Source: BJHQ01 sp964654285
GTDB lineage: Bacteria; Planctomycetota; UBA11346
NCBI GenBank assembly: GCA_964654285.1
Contig: CAZZJC010000015.1
Location: forward strand, 1-64,000
Direction: 5' to 3'
Length of the DNA: 64,000 nt
Shown here: positions 17,851 to 30,065 of the stretch, in pieces
How the letters are laid out: every line of letters starts with the position of its first letter
Position numbering within the stretch: position 1 is the first letter of the stretch
Program-made: the position numbers and the translations under genes
Notes under the pieces: generated by a model
Database searches by the model: none
What the model saw: the letters and a program-made list of their open reading frames with translations, nothing else
What the model was told of the DNA's origin: nothing

Positions 17851-19209
17851 TCACCGGCCGAGTCGCGCCCGGATCGACTGGGCATGCGCTTCCAGGCCCT
17901 CGGCCTGCGCCAGGGTCTCGCCGGCGCCAGCGAGGCGGCGGAAGCCGGCCTCATCGAGGTTGATGATCGAGGTCCGGCGCAGGAAGGTGTCGGCGCCGAT
18001 GCCCGACCACATGCGCGCGGTGCCGCCGGTCGGCAGGGTGTGGCTGGGGCCGGCGACGTAATCGCCGATCGGTTCGGGGCTCCAGGGGCCGACGAAGATG
18101 GCGCCGGCGTTGGTGAGGGCCGCAAGCACCGGACGCGGATCGCTGATCATCAGCTCGACGTGCTCGGCGGCGATGCGGTTGGCGAGACGCACCGCCGATT
18201 CCACGTCATTGCAGCGGATCAGGCGGCCGTAGCGCAGCACGCTCTCGCGCGCCACCGTGCGGCGCGGCTCGGGCAGGGCGTCGAGGCGGCGCGACAGCGC
18301 CCGCTGGATCGGCGCCGCGATGCTCGGGCCGATGACGATGCAGACCGCCATCGCCAGGGAATCGTGTTCAGCCTGGCTGAGCAGATCGGCGGCGACGAAG
18401 TCGGGATTGGCGCTGCTGTCCGCGAGCACCAGCACCTCGCTCGGCCCGGCGAGCATGTCGATATCGCAGCGGCCATAGGCGCGCTGCTTGGCGAGGGTGA
18501 CGATGACGTTGCCAGGACCGACGATCTTGTCGACCGCGCGGATGGTCGGGGTTCCGACCGCCAACGCCGCGATCGCGGGCACGCCGCCGACGCGGTAGAC
18601 CTCGTCCACGCCGACCGCATGCGCGGTGGCGAGCAGTTCCGGCGCGATCGAGCCATCCGGCCGGGGCGGCGTCACCACCACGGTCTGCGCGACGCCGGCG
18701 ACCTTGGCCGGGACGAGATTCATGATCACCGACGAGAACAAGGGCAAGCTGCCGCCCGCGCCACCGGGCACGTAGGCGCCCACGCGCGCCAACGGCAGCC
18801 AGCGCACGCCGAGCGGCCCATCCAGTCCGACCCCGAACGAGGTCGGCAGCAGGCGCCGCTGGTACGCCTCGACCTGGCGGATCGCGGTCTCGATCGAGGC
18901 CTTGAGCGCCGGGTCGAGCGCAGCCCAGGCGGCGGCGCAGTCGGCCTTGGGCACGCGCAGGCGGTCGGCAGGAATGCCGGCCCCATCGAAGGCACGGGTG
19001 TAGCGTTCGATCGCGGCGTCGCCGTCGCGTTCGACCGCAGCGAAGACCTCGTCCACGACCTCAGCGATGGTCGCCTCGCGGCCCAGGGTGCGCAGATAGA
19101 ACGGCTTGGCCTTCTTTTCGGCCTCGTCGATCAGACGGCGGAATCGCAGGTGCGATGATCCGATGAGTTCGGCGATGGCGGGATCGTCGCAGGCGACTTC
19201 GGTCAGCAT
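17851..19209 (-). CDS. hisD: histidinol dehydrogenase
   Basis: Catalyses the last two steps of histidine synthesis, oxidising L-histidinol to L-histidine with two NAD+. The 452-residue protein has the signature IDMLAGPSEVLVLAD (about 250-264), zinc ligands Q279 and H282 in LLSQAEHDS, the catalytic Glu-His of IAAEHVELM, the zinc aspartate region IGDYVAGPSHTLPTGG and a C-terminal histidine in EGLEAHAQSIRARL. The ATG at 19209 gives the usual N-terminus; the frame is open 12 codons further upstream. No other his genes are adjacent. Confidence 0.96.
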   Translation of the reverse strand: MLTEVACDDPAIAELIGSSHLRFRRLIDEAEKKAKPFYLRTLGREATIAEVVDEVFAAVERDGDAAIERYTRAFDGAGIPADRLRVPKADCAAAWAALDPALKASIETAIRQVEAYQRRLLPTSFGVGLDGPLGVRWLPLARVGAYVPGGAGGSLPLFSSVIMNLVPAKVAGVAQTVVVTPPRPDGSIAPELLATAHAVGVDEVYRVGGVPAIAALAVGTPTIRAVDKIVGPGNVIVTLAKQRAYGRCDIDMLAGPSEVLVLADSSANPDFVAADLLSQAEHDSLAMAVCIVIGPSIAAPIQRALSRRLDALPEPRRTVARESVLRYGRLIRCNDVESAVRLANRIAAEHVELMISDPRPVLAALTNAGAIFVGPWSPEPIGDYVAGPSHTLPTGGTARMWSGIGADTFLRRTSIINLDEAGFRRLAGAGETLAQAEGLEAHAQSIRARLGR

Positions 19210-19300
19210 GGAGCGCGGATGGTCACCATCGCGACGCGCAGGCAAGAGGGAGCGAACGCGAAAATGGTTTCAGGGGGTGCGTATCGCTCGCCGTTCGGAG

Positions 19301-20188
<888 letters not shown>

Positions 20189-20231
20189 GGAGGGGGTCTT
20201 TCAGGAAATGGTGGCGCGGGATCCGGCTGAC

Positions 20232-21737
<1,506 letters not shown>

Positions 21738-22026
21738 CGTCGGGCTCCTGGCTGGCCGGCTAGGCCGCCGATTTCGCAGGATAGTGCAGGTGAGTTCGTA
21801 GGGGTAACGTAGCTGCGCCACAACGCCAATGGGAAAAAAGGTCGCATCGACAAGCGCGCGCCGATCACGGCTGGTGCGCAACCGGGCGGGACCGTCTGCG
21901 CGCCGGTGTCTCGCTCGCAGCGGTGCGGCCAGCAGCCGCGTGCAGAAGCGATTCCGATGGTTGAGTCTCCACGCATGCCCACTACCGTGCCGCACCCTCA
22001 ACCAACCCCAACCACGGAGCGGCCCC
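21738..22026. promoter_or_regulatory. divergent sucC / ilvC promoter region
   Basis: 289 bp between divergent operons. On the minus strand, TATCCT about 40 bp before sucC is a plausible -10 box. On the plus strand ilvC has a GGAG ribosome site 10 bp before its ATG. The ilvC-proximal stretch is rich in CCAACC-type repeats. No attenuator peptide or terminator is convincing. Confidence 0.35.
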
Positions 22027-23040
22027 ATGGCCATCAAGGTCACCTACGGCAAAACCTCGGACACCAGCGCGATCGCCGGCAGCACGATCGCGGTGATCGG
22101 CTATGGCAGCCAGGGCCACGCCCACGCCCAGAACCTGCGCGACAGCGGTCTGACCGTCATCATCGGCAACCACAACCGCACCAGCCCGAACGCCAAGCTC
22201 GCGCTCAAGCACGGTTTTGCGGTCCTGCCCCCGGCCGAGGCGGTGCAGAAGGCCGACATCGTGATGTGCCTCGTCCCCGACGAGTTCCTGCCCGACGTGT
22301 ACGCCGCCGACATCCAGCCGAACCTGCGCAAGGGCATGATGCTGATGGTCGCGCACGGCTTCAACATCCACTTCGGCTTCGTCAAGCCGCCCAAGGATGT
22401 CGACGTGACGATGATCGCGCCCAAGGGCCCCGGCCACACGGTGCGCAGCGAGTACCTCAAGGGCGGCGGCGTCCCCTGCCTGGTCGCGGTGGCCCAGAAC
22501 GCCACCGGCAAGGCGCTCAAGCGCGCCATCGCCTACGGCAACGCCGTCGGCGGCGGCCGCGCCGGCATCATCCAGACCACCTTCAAGGACGAGACCGAGA
22601 CCGACCTCTTCGGCGAACAGGCCGTGCTCTGCGGCGGCCTGTCGGCCCTGGTCCAGTCCGGCTTCGAGACCCTGGTCAAGGCCGGCTACCCGCCCGAGAT
22701 GGCCTACTTCGAATGCCTGCACGAGGTCAAGCTGATCGTCGACCTGATGTACCAGGGCGGCATCAGCTACATGCGCTACTCGATCTCGAACACCGCCGAA
22801 TACGGCGACTACATCACCGGCCCGAAGATCATCACCAAGCAGACCCGCAAGACGATGGAGAAGATCCTCAAGGACATCCAGTCGGGCAAGTTCGCCAAGA
22901 ACTTCCGTGCCGAGTGCAAGGCCGGCAAGCCGTGGATGAACAAGAAGCGCAAGTCGGAAGCCAACCACCCGGTCGAGGTCGTCGGCCGCAAGCTGCGCAA
23001 GATGATGGCGTGGATCGACTCGAAAGAGACGCGCAAGTAA
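22027..23040 (+). CDS. ilvC: ketol-acid reductoisomerase
   Basis: Branched-chain amino acid enzyme converting acetolactate or acetohydroxybutyrate to dihydroxy acids with NAD(P)H. The 337-residue protein is a class I enzyme: Rossmann motif GYGSQGHAHAQNLRDSG, the metal-binding DLFGEQAVLCGG, and the C-terminal ECLHEVKLIVDLMYQGG and YSISNTAEYGDY. The cofactor loop reads IGNHNRTSPNAK, less typical than the usual Arg/Ser NADPH loop, so cofactor preference is uncertain. It stands alone and is followed by a strong terminator. Confidence 0.97.
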   Translation: MAIKVTYGKTSDTSAIAGSTIAVIGYGSQGHAHAQNLRDSGLTVIIGNHNRTSPNAKLALKHGFAVLPPAEAVQKADIVMCLVPDEFLPDVYAADIQPNLRKGMMLMVAHGFNIHFGFVKPPKDVDVTMIAPKGPGHTVRSEYLKGGGVPCLVAVAQNATGKALKRAIAYGNAVGGGRAGIIQTTFKDETETDLFGEQAVLCGGLSALVQSGFETLVKAGYPPEMAYFECLHEVKLIVDLMYQGGISYMRYSISNTAEYGDYITGPKIITKQTRKTMEKILKDIQSGKFAKNFRAECKAGKPWMNKKRKSEANHPVEVVGRKLRKMMAWIDSKETRK

Positions 23041-23072
23041 GCGCCGCTATCCAGCCGCCAGGCAAGGCGTCC

Positions 23073-23116
23073 GACGCCGGGAATCGCTCCGCCGATTCCC
23101 GGCGTCGCTGTTTTTG
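23073..23116 (+). terminator. intrinsic terminator after ilvC
   Basis: A perfect 14-bp stem, GACGCCGGGAATCG (23073-23086) with CGATTCCCGGCGTC (23093-23106), 6-nt loop, then GCTGTTTTTG. It separates ilvC from the convergent PQQ-propeller gene. Confidence 0.92.
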
Positions 23117-23124
23117 TGCCCGGT

Positions 23125-24252
23125 TCAGCGCGCCCCGTAGGCCGTGACCTGGCCGTTGCGGCCGGACAGCACGATCGCGCCGTCATGGATGGCGATGCCC
23201 TGGTGCGCGATCGGATGCGGCAGATCGAGGCGCTGGCGCTCCTTGCCGTCGGCCAGGTTGAGCACCCAGAGATGGCCCGCCGCGAGGCCGCCCTTGTCGG
23301 CAGGGGCGGGGCGGTTGCTGGCGCATACCACCGCGTCGCCGGCGATCGCCACCGCCACTGCGATCTCGCCATCGGGCACGGTCAGACGCCAGGTCGCGTT
23401 CCTGTTCAGGTCCGCTGCGTTGATGGTCTCGACCGATCCTGAGAATTTCATCTTGGGGGCGAACCCTGCGCGTGGGCTCAACCGGACCTCGCGTCCGGCG
23501 TAGTCGAACCACGCCAGGTTGGAGCCATCATCCGCGCAGACGAACGGCCCTGACCCTGCCGGCCCGGGTTGGCTGCGATGGAGGAGGTGGTTGCGGGCGA
23601 GACGGGTCGACAGGCCCGGCGAGGCCTTCGCCGTTGCCCCGCTTGCAGGGTCTCGGTTGACGCCGTGCATCTGTTCCCCCCACCACCCCGTGGCGCCGAT
23701 GCCCAGGCAGGACACCACCGCGCCGCCGTCGATGGCGAGCATGCCGGCGAAGGCGTGTTCGACCTTGCGCCAGACGGGAACACCGTCGGACAGGTTGACC
23801 GCGGTGGTGTGGACCCGTTCGGCCATGCGCTGATGCCGGCCAACCATCGCGTAGGCGCGCAGCCCATCGACCACCACCGGGCCGACCACCGGCCAGGGGG
23901 ATTCGATCCGGCCTTGGATGGCGATGCGACGTTCACCAGCGGCGAGGCGGGTGCGGCGGACCAGCGACCCGTCGGCGGTCGACCAGGCGTACAGCCAGCC
24001 GTCGTGGCCGCCGGCGACCACCAGGCCCTGCACGATGGCGGGCGGACCATCGATGCGGTTGCCGAGGCTGGAGCGGAAGCGTTCCTTGCCGTCGGCGAGG
24101 CCGAGGCAGATGACCTCGCCGGCGTCGGGATCGCTGACCCAGACCCGGTCACCCGCCACGACCGGCTGGCTCAGGCGTTCATCGTCGCAGATCCATGGGA
24201 TCCATTCGCTGGGTGCGGCCAGCGGCAGGGTGGTCTTCCAACGTTCCTGCAC
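23125..24252 (-). pseudogene. C-terminal part of a PQQ-like beta-propeller protein (frameshifted)
   Basis: 375 codons encoding WD/PQQ-type blades (VVAGDRVWVSDPDAGEVICLGLADGKERF, LYAWSTADGSLV, HLWVLNLADGKERQRLDLP, IVLSGRNGQVTAYGAR). It begins at a GTG lying inside the end of the preceding coding region in another frame (74-nt overlap), and its first residues QERWKTTLPLAAPSEWIPW read naturally as the continuation of that protein. The two together would make one secreted propeller of about 1000 residues. The simplest reading is a single-gene frameshift, real or an assembly error; a separately translated second protein is the alternative. No signal peptide of its own. Confidence 0.65.
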
Positions 24253-26098
24253 CGATGCGGTGCAGATTGCCTTTCACCGCGAATGAACGGCGCGCGTCCG
24301 CCCCGAACTGGTTCCAGCCGATCAGATCCGGTCCGGGCTTGCCGCCTCCTGCCTCGACCATGCCCAGGCGGCCGTCGTCCTGCTGCGCTGGCGCGATCTG
24401 GGCACGCTCGATGGCGGCGCGCAGCGCCGCACCGTTGGTGCTGCAATTGCAGTCCTTCGGCCCGAAATAGTTCTGACCGTAGGCGATGATCGGCTGCCAG
24501 CCGCAGCGGCCGTTGCCGGTGGAATAGCCGTCCGCGGTCAATGTTCCGTCCGACTTCCAGGTGGTTCCGCCGTCCGCCTTCAGGACGCCGGCGATCGCCA
24601 CCGCATCCAGCCAGATGCAGTCCTTGAACGACACCAGCCGGGGCGAGCCCAGCGCCCACTGGCAGAAATCGTTGACCCCGGTGTAGCGCATGTGGCCGAT
24701 GCGGTTTCCGGTCATGGGGTCGAGGGCGATGCGGGCGGGTGGCTGCTCGCCCGCGCTGTACCAGAGCCGACCGCCGCCGAGCACGATCTGGTTGATCGAC
24801 GGGATGGCCCCTTCAACCGGCTTGTCCGGACCGCGTTCCTGCTTGATCGGGAACGGCACGTGGCCGGCATGCCAGCGTTCCTTGCCGGAAACCGGATCCA
24901 GCACGATGATTTCGCCTCCGCCGCGCGATCCGCGCAGCACCAACAGGTCGGCAGTGACCAGGGCGATGCGCACTTGCGGCTCTATGTAGCCGTTCTTGCC
25001 CTTCTTCACCGGCGCCGCCGCATCCCAGTAGGGCTCCATCCCGACCCGCCAGGCGTCGCTGCCATCGGCCACCTGCACGGCCACCAGATCGGAGGGGGTC
25101 TTGCTGCTGTCGATGAAGAGGGCCAGGCCGCCGGGGCTCAGGCAGAGATCGTTCGCCATGCCCTCGCGCGACCAGGCGGGGGCGAAGGTGACGGCGTCGA
25201 AACATTCGAGTCTGCTCTTGGCTGCCGCCAGAACCCGGTTCGCCTGCACGGGCAGCCGGCGCACCGGACTTGAAGTGGCGAGCTCGCCCAGCTTGGCGCC
25301 GTCCTTCAGGCTCAGGACGAGCGGTTTCGACTGGGCCGCCACGAAGAGCCGGTCGCCGGCGATGGTCAGGCTCTCGATGAGTCCGCCTGTCCCATCGCCA
25401 TTGAACCATGCGTTCTGGAATCCCTGGGGTGCGTGGCGGCTGCCGGCCAGCGCGATCCGGCTGCGCCAGCGCAGGACGCCGCTCGCGGCATCGCGGACGA
25501 CCAGATCGGTGGCGTCCTTGGCGGGAAACTCCAAGGCGATCACGCACCCGGATCCAGCAACGGTCACCGCCTGGCGGTAGAGCGGACCCGCCTGCCATTG
25601 CAGGGCCTGGGCCGGGCCGCAGATCCTGTCAGCGGACAGGCGCGAGCGCCCGGCGTCGTGCCAGGGATGGGTCCATTCGTCCATGTCTGCGGACATCGGT
25701 GCCGCTTCGGATCTCCAACCGCCTCCGGCCCGGGTCAGGCGGACCCCCAATGGGGCCGTGATGCGCAGCGATTCCTCCGGCTTCACCGCAGCATCGGCGC
25801 AGACCACGAGGCGCGCCAGGCGGTCGGCAAAGGGCAGCACCGCCGTCGACCAGCCCTCGATCTGGATCGGACCGAGCCGACCCGCTTTGCGCAACTCGGC
25901 GCGCAGGCGCTCGACCTTGCCCGGCTCGACCAGGACGTGGACCGGACGCTGGCCCTGGGCCGAGAGTTCGCCAAGCAGCGGGACATCATCGATGCCGATC
26001 GCCACCGCGAGACCGCCGACCGGCAGATCCGCCGGCAACGCCGGTTCGCCGGGCAGCATGGAACCGCACATCAGGCTGAGCAGGAGCAGGCGGTTCAT
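24179..26098 (-). CDS. secreted PQQ-like beta-propeller protein, N-terminal part
   Basis: A 639-codon frame with a Sec signal peptide (MNRLLLLSLMCGSMLPGEPALPA), a short alpha/beta domain, then repeated blades of the PQQ/quinoprotein type (VVRDAASGVLRWRSRI, IIVLDPVSGKERWHAGH, RIALDPMTGNRIGHMRY). Several cysteines occur in KDCNCST. The last about 20 residues (after KGNLHRI) are in the wrong frame relative to the downstream half, so the protein is probably truncated by a frameshift near 24249-24263. It lies 100 bp after the sigma-PQQ fusion on the same strand, suggesting a related function or target. Confidence 0.75.
   Translation of the reverse strand: MNRLLLLSLMCGSMLPGEPALPADLPVGGLAVAIGIDDVPLLGELSAQGQRPVHVLVEPGKVERLRAELRKAGRLGPIQIEGWSTAVLPFADRLARLVVCADAAVKPEESLRITAPLGVRLTRAGGGWRSEAAPMSADMDEWTHPWHDAGRSRLSADRICGPAQALQWQAGPLYRQAVTVAGSGCVIALEFPAKDATDLVVRDAASGVLRWRSRIALAGSRHAPQGFQNAWFNGDGTGGLIESLTIAGDRLFVAAQSKPLVLSLKDGAKLGELATSSPVRRLPVQANRVLAAAKSRLECFDAVTFAPAWSREGMANDLCLSPGGLALFIDSSKTPSDLVAVQVADGSDAWRVGMEPYWDAAAPVKKGKNGYIEPQVRIALVTADLLVLRGSRGGGEIIVLDPVSGKERWHAGHVPFPIKQERGPDKPVEGAIPSINQIVLGGGRLWYSAGEQPPARIALDPMTGNRIGHMRYTGVNDFCQWALGSPRLVSFKDCIWLDAVAIAGVLKADGGTTWKSDGTLTADGYSTGNGRCGWQPIIAYGQNYFGPKDCNCSTNGAALRAAIERAQIAPAQQDDGRLGMVEAGGGKPGPDLIGWNQFGADARRSFAVKGNLHRIGAGTLEDHPAAGRTQRMDPMDLRR
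24249..24263. other. hairpin at the frameshift point
   Basis: GCACCG-ATG-CGGTGC is a perfect 6-bp stem with a 3-nt loop, located where the two halves of the propeller gene change frame. GC-rich tight hairpins are known to cause base-calling compressions and also polymerase slippage. Confidence 0.5.
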
Positions 26099-26197
26099 CG
26101 TGGCATCCTTGGTTGGGGAAGACTGATCCGTGACAACGGGAATCCAGAGCATCCTAGGCGCGGAGCGCTTTCGCGTACCCCCGATCCGCCCGGATCG

Positions 26198-28996
26198 TCA
26201 TTTCGGCCGTGATGCGGGATTCCAGTCGTAGGGCACCTTGGGATCGCCGATGCAGTACAGGTGGCCGACCGTGCGAATGAACAGGCGGTTGCCCTGGGGA
26301 TAGACTCCCGTGTCCTGGGTCAGCAGGTGCGCCGGCTTGCCCTTGGACTTGTCGAAATAGTTCGCATTGGCGAACAAGGCCGGGGTCCATTTCTCGTACC
26401 ACGGAACCGGAGGCTGGGCGGCCGACCCGAGATAATTCCTGTTGGTGACGGGCTTCGGTTTGGCGGGATCACGGTAATCGACCACGGTGAAACCCACCAG
26501 GTTCTTGCCGTCGAACCGGCGACCGCCCCAGCCATTCCCAATGAGCGGATTCCAGGCCACCATGCCGCCCTCTTCCCCACCACCCCAGATGCGCAGGCTG
26601 CCGACCAGGATGTCGTTGGTGCCCGCGGCCGTCCCCGATCCACGCGCCCCCTGGGCGATGGTCTTGCCGCTGCTGAGTTCCACCACGTCACGTGCGATCA
26701 GCAGCTGGTCGGTGGCGATCAGTCCGGTCAGTTTGGGGTCGTTCGTGGTTTCGTAGACCTTGGCCACTTCGACGGTCTTGTCATCCTTGGCGGTCAGCCG
26801 GAAGGCGGTGATGTTCTTGGCTTCGGTCTTTCCGCCGCCGCGCAGGAAGAGATCTCCCATCGCGACGGCGGAACTGCCGGTGTCGCCGGTCAACGGAACC
26901 TTGCCGACCACGATCCCGTCAGCCGCGCGCACGATCTGATTGTCCTGCAGCACCAGCACGGCGAGTTCCTTGCCGCCCAGCTGCAACCGCAAGGGCACCG
27001 CGGGATTGACCTCATATTCGGAAGTCGTCGTCATCATGACCTCCCATTTCTTCTTGCCCGTCAGCTTGTCATATCCTTTGCCGATGCGGCTGAACTTCTT
27101 CTTGCTCGAGTAATGGCGGGGATATCCGAGATACAGGATCTCATCGACCAGCACCGGCGGATTCGCGCATTGGCCGTTGCCGGGATTGCCGGTGCAGTCG
27201 TGATCGAACGTGGCCCAGATCCGCTTGCCGTCGAGATCGACGCACCAGCTTTGGCCCTGGAAGGTCCGGCCGTAGATCCGTTTGCCGTCGCTGACCAGCC
27301 CGCTCAGGGTGAAGCCGACCATGTTGCCCCAGGGCACGGTCAGGTTCACTGCCACCGGGCTCAAATTGGCGATGCGGGCCTGGATGGCGGTGGACAACGC
27401 CTGGACCGCCGCCGGCCATTCGTATTCGCCCCCGAGCTTGCCGACTTGCAGGATCGGCCGGCCATTGTGGCCACCGCTCAGCGGGATCTTCTCCGGGGTG
27501 CGGAACGGCTCCAGTGCCTTCAGCGTCTTCTGACTCGCCTCTTCGTAGACCTTCAGGTTCTCGGGATCCAGCTCCTTCAGCCCTGCGAGCAGTACCGGCA
27601 CGTCCTTCTCGTAGTCGAGGAACAGGGGCAGCGCCTCATCCGCGCCGAGGCCGCGCGAGGTCGTGCCGCCGAACAGGAACCTGGATACCCCGGACAGCAC
27701 CGATTGCTGCAACTCATAGAGTTTTTCAAGTTTCTCGACAAGTTTCCGGTCGAGCCCGGCGGCATCCCAGGGACTGCACGCATGGGACCAGAGCAGTTTG
27801 CCGGTGTTGGCGTCGACGCAGTACAGGTGCCAGAACTCGCCCTGGGTGAAGACCTTGTCGCCCACGACCAGCGGCGGCGTGTTGCCGTAGGTCGGCAGCA
27901 GCGTCTTCCAGACGATGTTCTTGGGCTTGGCCTCGTCGAGGTCTATGTACTTCCCTTTGACCGGCTTGAGCGACACGAGATCGGGTACGGTCGCCTCCTT
28001 CTCGACCGGAGCGCCCTCCTGCCATTCGCTGACGATGGTCGCCCCGGGGAACCAGCCGCTGCCATCGCCGCGATATCCGACCGGGCGTGCGTCCGAAGGA
28101 TAGAAATCCTTGTGACCGAGCGGCACCAGTCCCGGTCTGGCCGGTGGATCCGCAGGCGGTGCCACCGCCAGCGGATCCCCGAGGACGGGTGCGGCCGGTC
28201 GCGGTGGTCCGCTCCAGATCGCCACCCCCACCGCAAGACCGGCGGCGGCGGCGCAGCCGATGGCGATTCCCGCCACCTTGACCAGACCGGTCACGGCCAG
28301 GGATTTTCCCACCGCGGCGGCGGAAGCCGTGGTTGCCGCCGGCAAGGTGCCCGAGGACACCGCGTGGGCGGTGGTGGCCGCCCAGGTCGCCGGCAGGTCG
28401 CTCATCGGCAGCGCGACCAGGAAACCCGACAGCGCGGTGGTCTCGATCGTCATCCCTTTGCGCGCATACCAGCCGCGCAGCCAGGCCAGCCCGCGCTGGA
28501 CCCGCATCTTGAGCGTGTTTTCACTGACGCCCAAGGAGCTGGCGGCGTCGCGCCGGTCGCGCGCGTCGAGGTACTGGGCGATGAGCGCCGAACTGAGCGC
28601 AGTCGGCATCGCGGCGAGCGCCTCGGTCAGGTGCTCGCGGGCCTCGGCCCAGAGCGTCTCTCCCGCATCAGACGTGACGGAGGCGGCGGGATGCGACATG
28701 GCGGCCTTTCGTTCGTGGAATCGTCTGGCGGCATCGGCTTGGCGACGGTCCTTGGCGACGCGGCGGACGATCCCGACCAGCCAGCTGCGGATGGTGGCGG
28801 GATCGCGGATGCGGTCGGCACGCTGGTACAGCACCAGGAAGGTGGATTGGGCGACCTCATCGGCCGTCGCCGGATCCTGGGGAAACTGCCATGCCGCCGC
28901 CGAATGCACCAGGCGCCCATGTTCGGCGACCAGGTCGGCGAAGGCGGCTTCGCTGCGCTTGGCCAGGAACCGCGTCAGGGCATCGCCGTCGCTCAT
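26198..28996 (-). CDS. ECF sigma factor fused through a membrane helix to a PQQ-like beta-propeller
   Basis: A 932-residue fusion. Residues about 18-92 are sigma region 2 (ATADEVAQSTFLVLYQRADR, WLVGIVRRVAKDRRQADAA); about 121-178 are region 4 with the helix-turn-helix AASSLGVSENTLKMRVQRGL; 240-261 is one transmembrane helix (VAGIAIGCAAAAGLAVGVAI); from about 300 to the end is a propeller (HLYCVDANTGKLLWSHA, GQSWCVDLDGKRIWATFDHD and a matching HLYCIGDPKV at the end). The sigma part would be cytoplasmic and the propeller outside, so the protein could sense an extracytoplasmic signal directly, without a separate anti-sigma factor. ATG 28996 starts the sigma homology; upstream frame is open but not protein-like. 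Confidence 0.88.
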   Translation of the reverse strand: MSDGDALTRFLAKRSEAAFADLVAEHGRLVHSAAAWQFPQDPATADEVAQSTFLVLYQRADRIRDPATIRSWLVGIVRRVAKDRRQADAARRFHERKAAMSHPAASVTSDAGETLWAEAREHLTEALAAMPTALSSALIAQYLDARDRRDAASSLGVSENTLKMRVQRGLAWLRGWYARKGMTIETTALSGFLVALPMSDLPATWAATTAHAVSSGTLPAATTASAAAVGKSLAVTGLVKVAGIAIGCAAAAGLAVGVAIWSGPPRPAAPVLGDPLAVAPPADPPARPGLVPLGHKDFYPSDARPVGYRGDGSGWFPGATIVSEWQEGAPVEKEATVPDLVSLKPVKGKYIDLDEAKPKNIVWKTLLPTYGNTPPLVVGDKVFTQGEFWHLYCVDANTGKLLWSHACSPWDAAGLDRKLVEKLEKLYELQQSVLSGVSRFLFGGTTSRGLGADEALPLFLDYEKDVPVLLAGLKELDPENLKVYEEASQKTLKALEPFRTPEKIPLSGGHNGRPILQVGKLGGEYEWPAAVQALSTAIQARIANLSPVAVNLTVPWGNMVGFTLSGLVSDGKRIYGRTFQGQSWCVDLDGKRIWATFDHDCTGNPGNGQCANPPVLVDEILYLGYPRHYSSKKKFSRIGKGYDKLTGKKKWEVMMTTTSEYEVNPAVPLRLQLGGKELAVLVLQDNQIVRAADGIVVGKVPLTGDTGSSAVAMGDLFLRGGGKTEAKNITAFRLTAKDDKTVEVAKVYETTNDPKLTGLIATDQLLIARDVVELSSGKTIAQGARGSGTAAGTNDILVGSLRIWGGGEEGGMVAWNPLIGNGWGGRRFDGKNLVGFTVVDYRDPAKPKPVTNRNYLGSAAQPPVPWYEKWTPALFANANYFDKSKGKPAHLLTQDTGVYPQGNRLFIRTVGHLYCIGDPKVPYDWNPASRPK

Positions 28997-29187
28997 GGAG
29001 GAAGCCTGGATCGGAAGGGGGGAGGGGGCAATCATGGACCGTCGGCTCTGCGCTGGCTCATGCCTGATCCACCTCATCAGTGGAGGCTGCCCCGGTTCCG
29101 GGTACAATCGATCCCGCGGGAACATCGATGCCACGGCCGTCGTCCGCGCCGGCGTCCGGGCTTCCGGGATCCCTCTCGGCATCTAGC

Positions 29188-30060
29188 ATGCCGGCCATGA
29201 ACGATGCACCGATCCTGCGCACGGTCGGCCTGGGCAAGCGCTACGCCGATTTCTGGGGCCGGGCGCGGGTCACGGCCCTGGCGGACCTGAATCTGGAAGT
29301 CCGGCCCGGCGAGGTCTTCGGCCTGCTCGGGCCGAACGGATCCGGCAAGACCACGACGATCAAGCTGCTCCTCGGCCTGCTGCGCCCGAGCACCGGCGAT
29401 GCGTTCGTGTTCGGGCGCGATCCCTCCGATCGCGAGGTGAAGCGCCGCATCGGCTACCTGCCGGAAGAAACCTACCTGTACCGCTTCCTGAACGCCGATG
29501 AGACGCTGGCGTTCTTCGGGCGGATCTTCGGCCTGGAGGCCGCGGTCATCCGGGAACGCAGCGAAAAGCTGATCCAGCGCGTCGGTCTGGCGCACGCCCG
29601 GCGGCGTCGGCTGGGTGAATACTCCAAGGGCATGGCGCGCCGGCTCGGCCTCGCCCAGGCGCTCATCAACGATCCCGACCTGGTCATCCTCGACGAGCCG
29701 ACCTCGGGCCTGGATCCGATCGGATCCGCCGAGGTCAAGGATCTCATCGTCGAACTGAAGCGCGCCGGCAAGACGGTGCTGCTGTGCAGCCATCTCCTCG
29801 CCGATGTCGAGGATGTCTGCGACCGCCTCGCGGTGCTGCATCAGGGCCGGCTGCTCGAATGCGGCACGGTCGAGGAGCTGCTGCGCGACGACCGCCGGAT
29901 GATGGTCGAGCTGGAGGCACCCGGCGAGGCGGTGCTCGCCGGCGTGCGCGCCGCCGCCGGCGACCGCCTGCGCGGCATCGCGCCGCCACGGGAACGGCTG
30001 GAAGCCCGCTTCCGCCGCATCATCGCCGCCGCCGACGGCCGCAAGAACGGTGGCGCCTGA
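29188..30060 (+). CDS. ABC transporter ATP-binding subunit
   Basis: A 290-residue ATPase. Walker A is GPNGSGKTT, the signature is a variant YSKGMARR, Walker B with the catalytic Glu is LVILDEPTSGLDP, and the H-loop is CSHLLADVED. The overall type is the exporter/ABC-2 group (CcmA/NatA/DrrA-like). Start is ATG 29188 or the in-frame ATG 29197. It is followed after 5 bp by a membrane subunit, so the two should form one complex in the inner membrane. Substrate unknown. Confidence 0.93.
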   Translation: MPAMNDAPILRTVGLGKRYADFWGRARVTALADLNLEVRPGEVFGLLGPNGSGKTTTIKLLLGLLRPSTGDAFVFGRDPSDREVKRRIGYLPEETYLYRFLNADETLAFFGRIFGLEAAVIRERSEKLIQRVGLAHARRRRLGEYSKGMARRLGLAQALINDPDLVILDEPTSGLDPIGSAEVKDLIVELKRAGKTVLLCSHLLADVEDVCDRLAVLHQGRLLECGTVEELLRDDRRMMVELEAPGEAVLAGVRAAAGDRLRGIAPPRERLEARFRRIIAAADGRKNGGA

Positions 30061-30065
30061 ACCGC

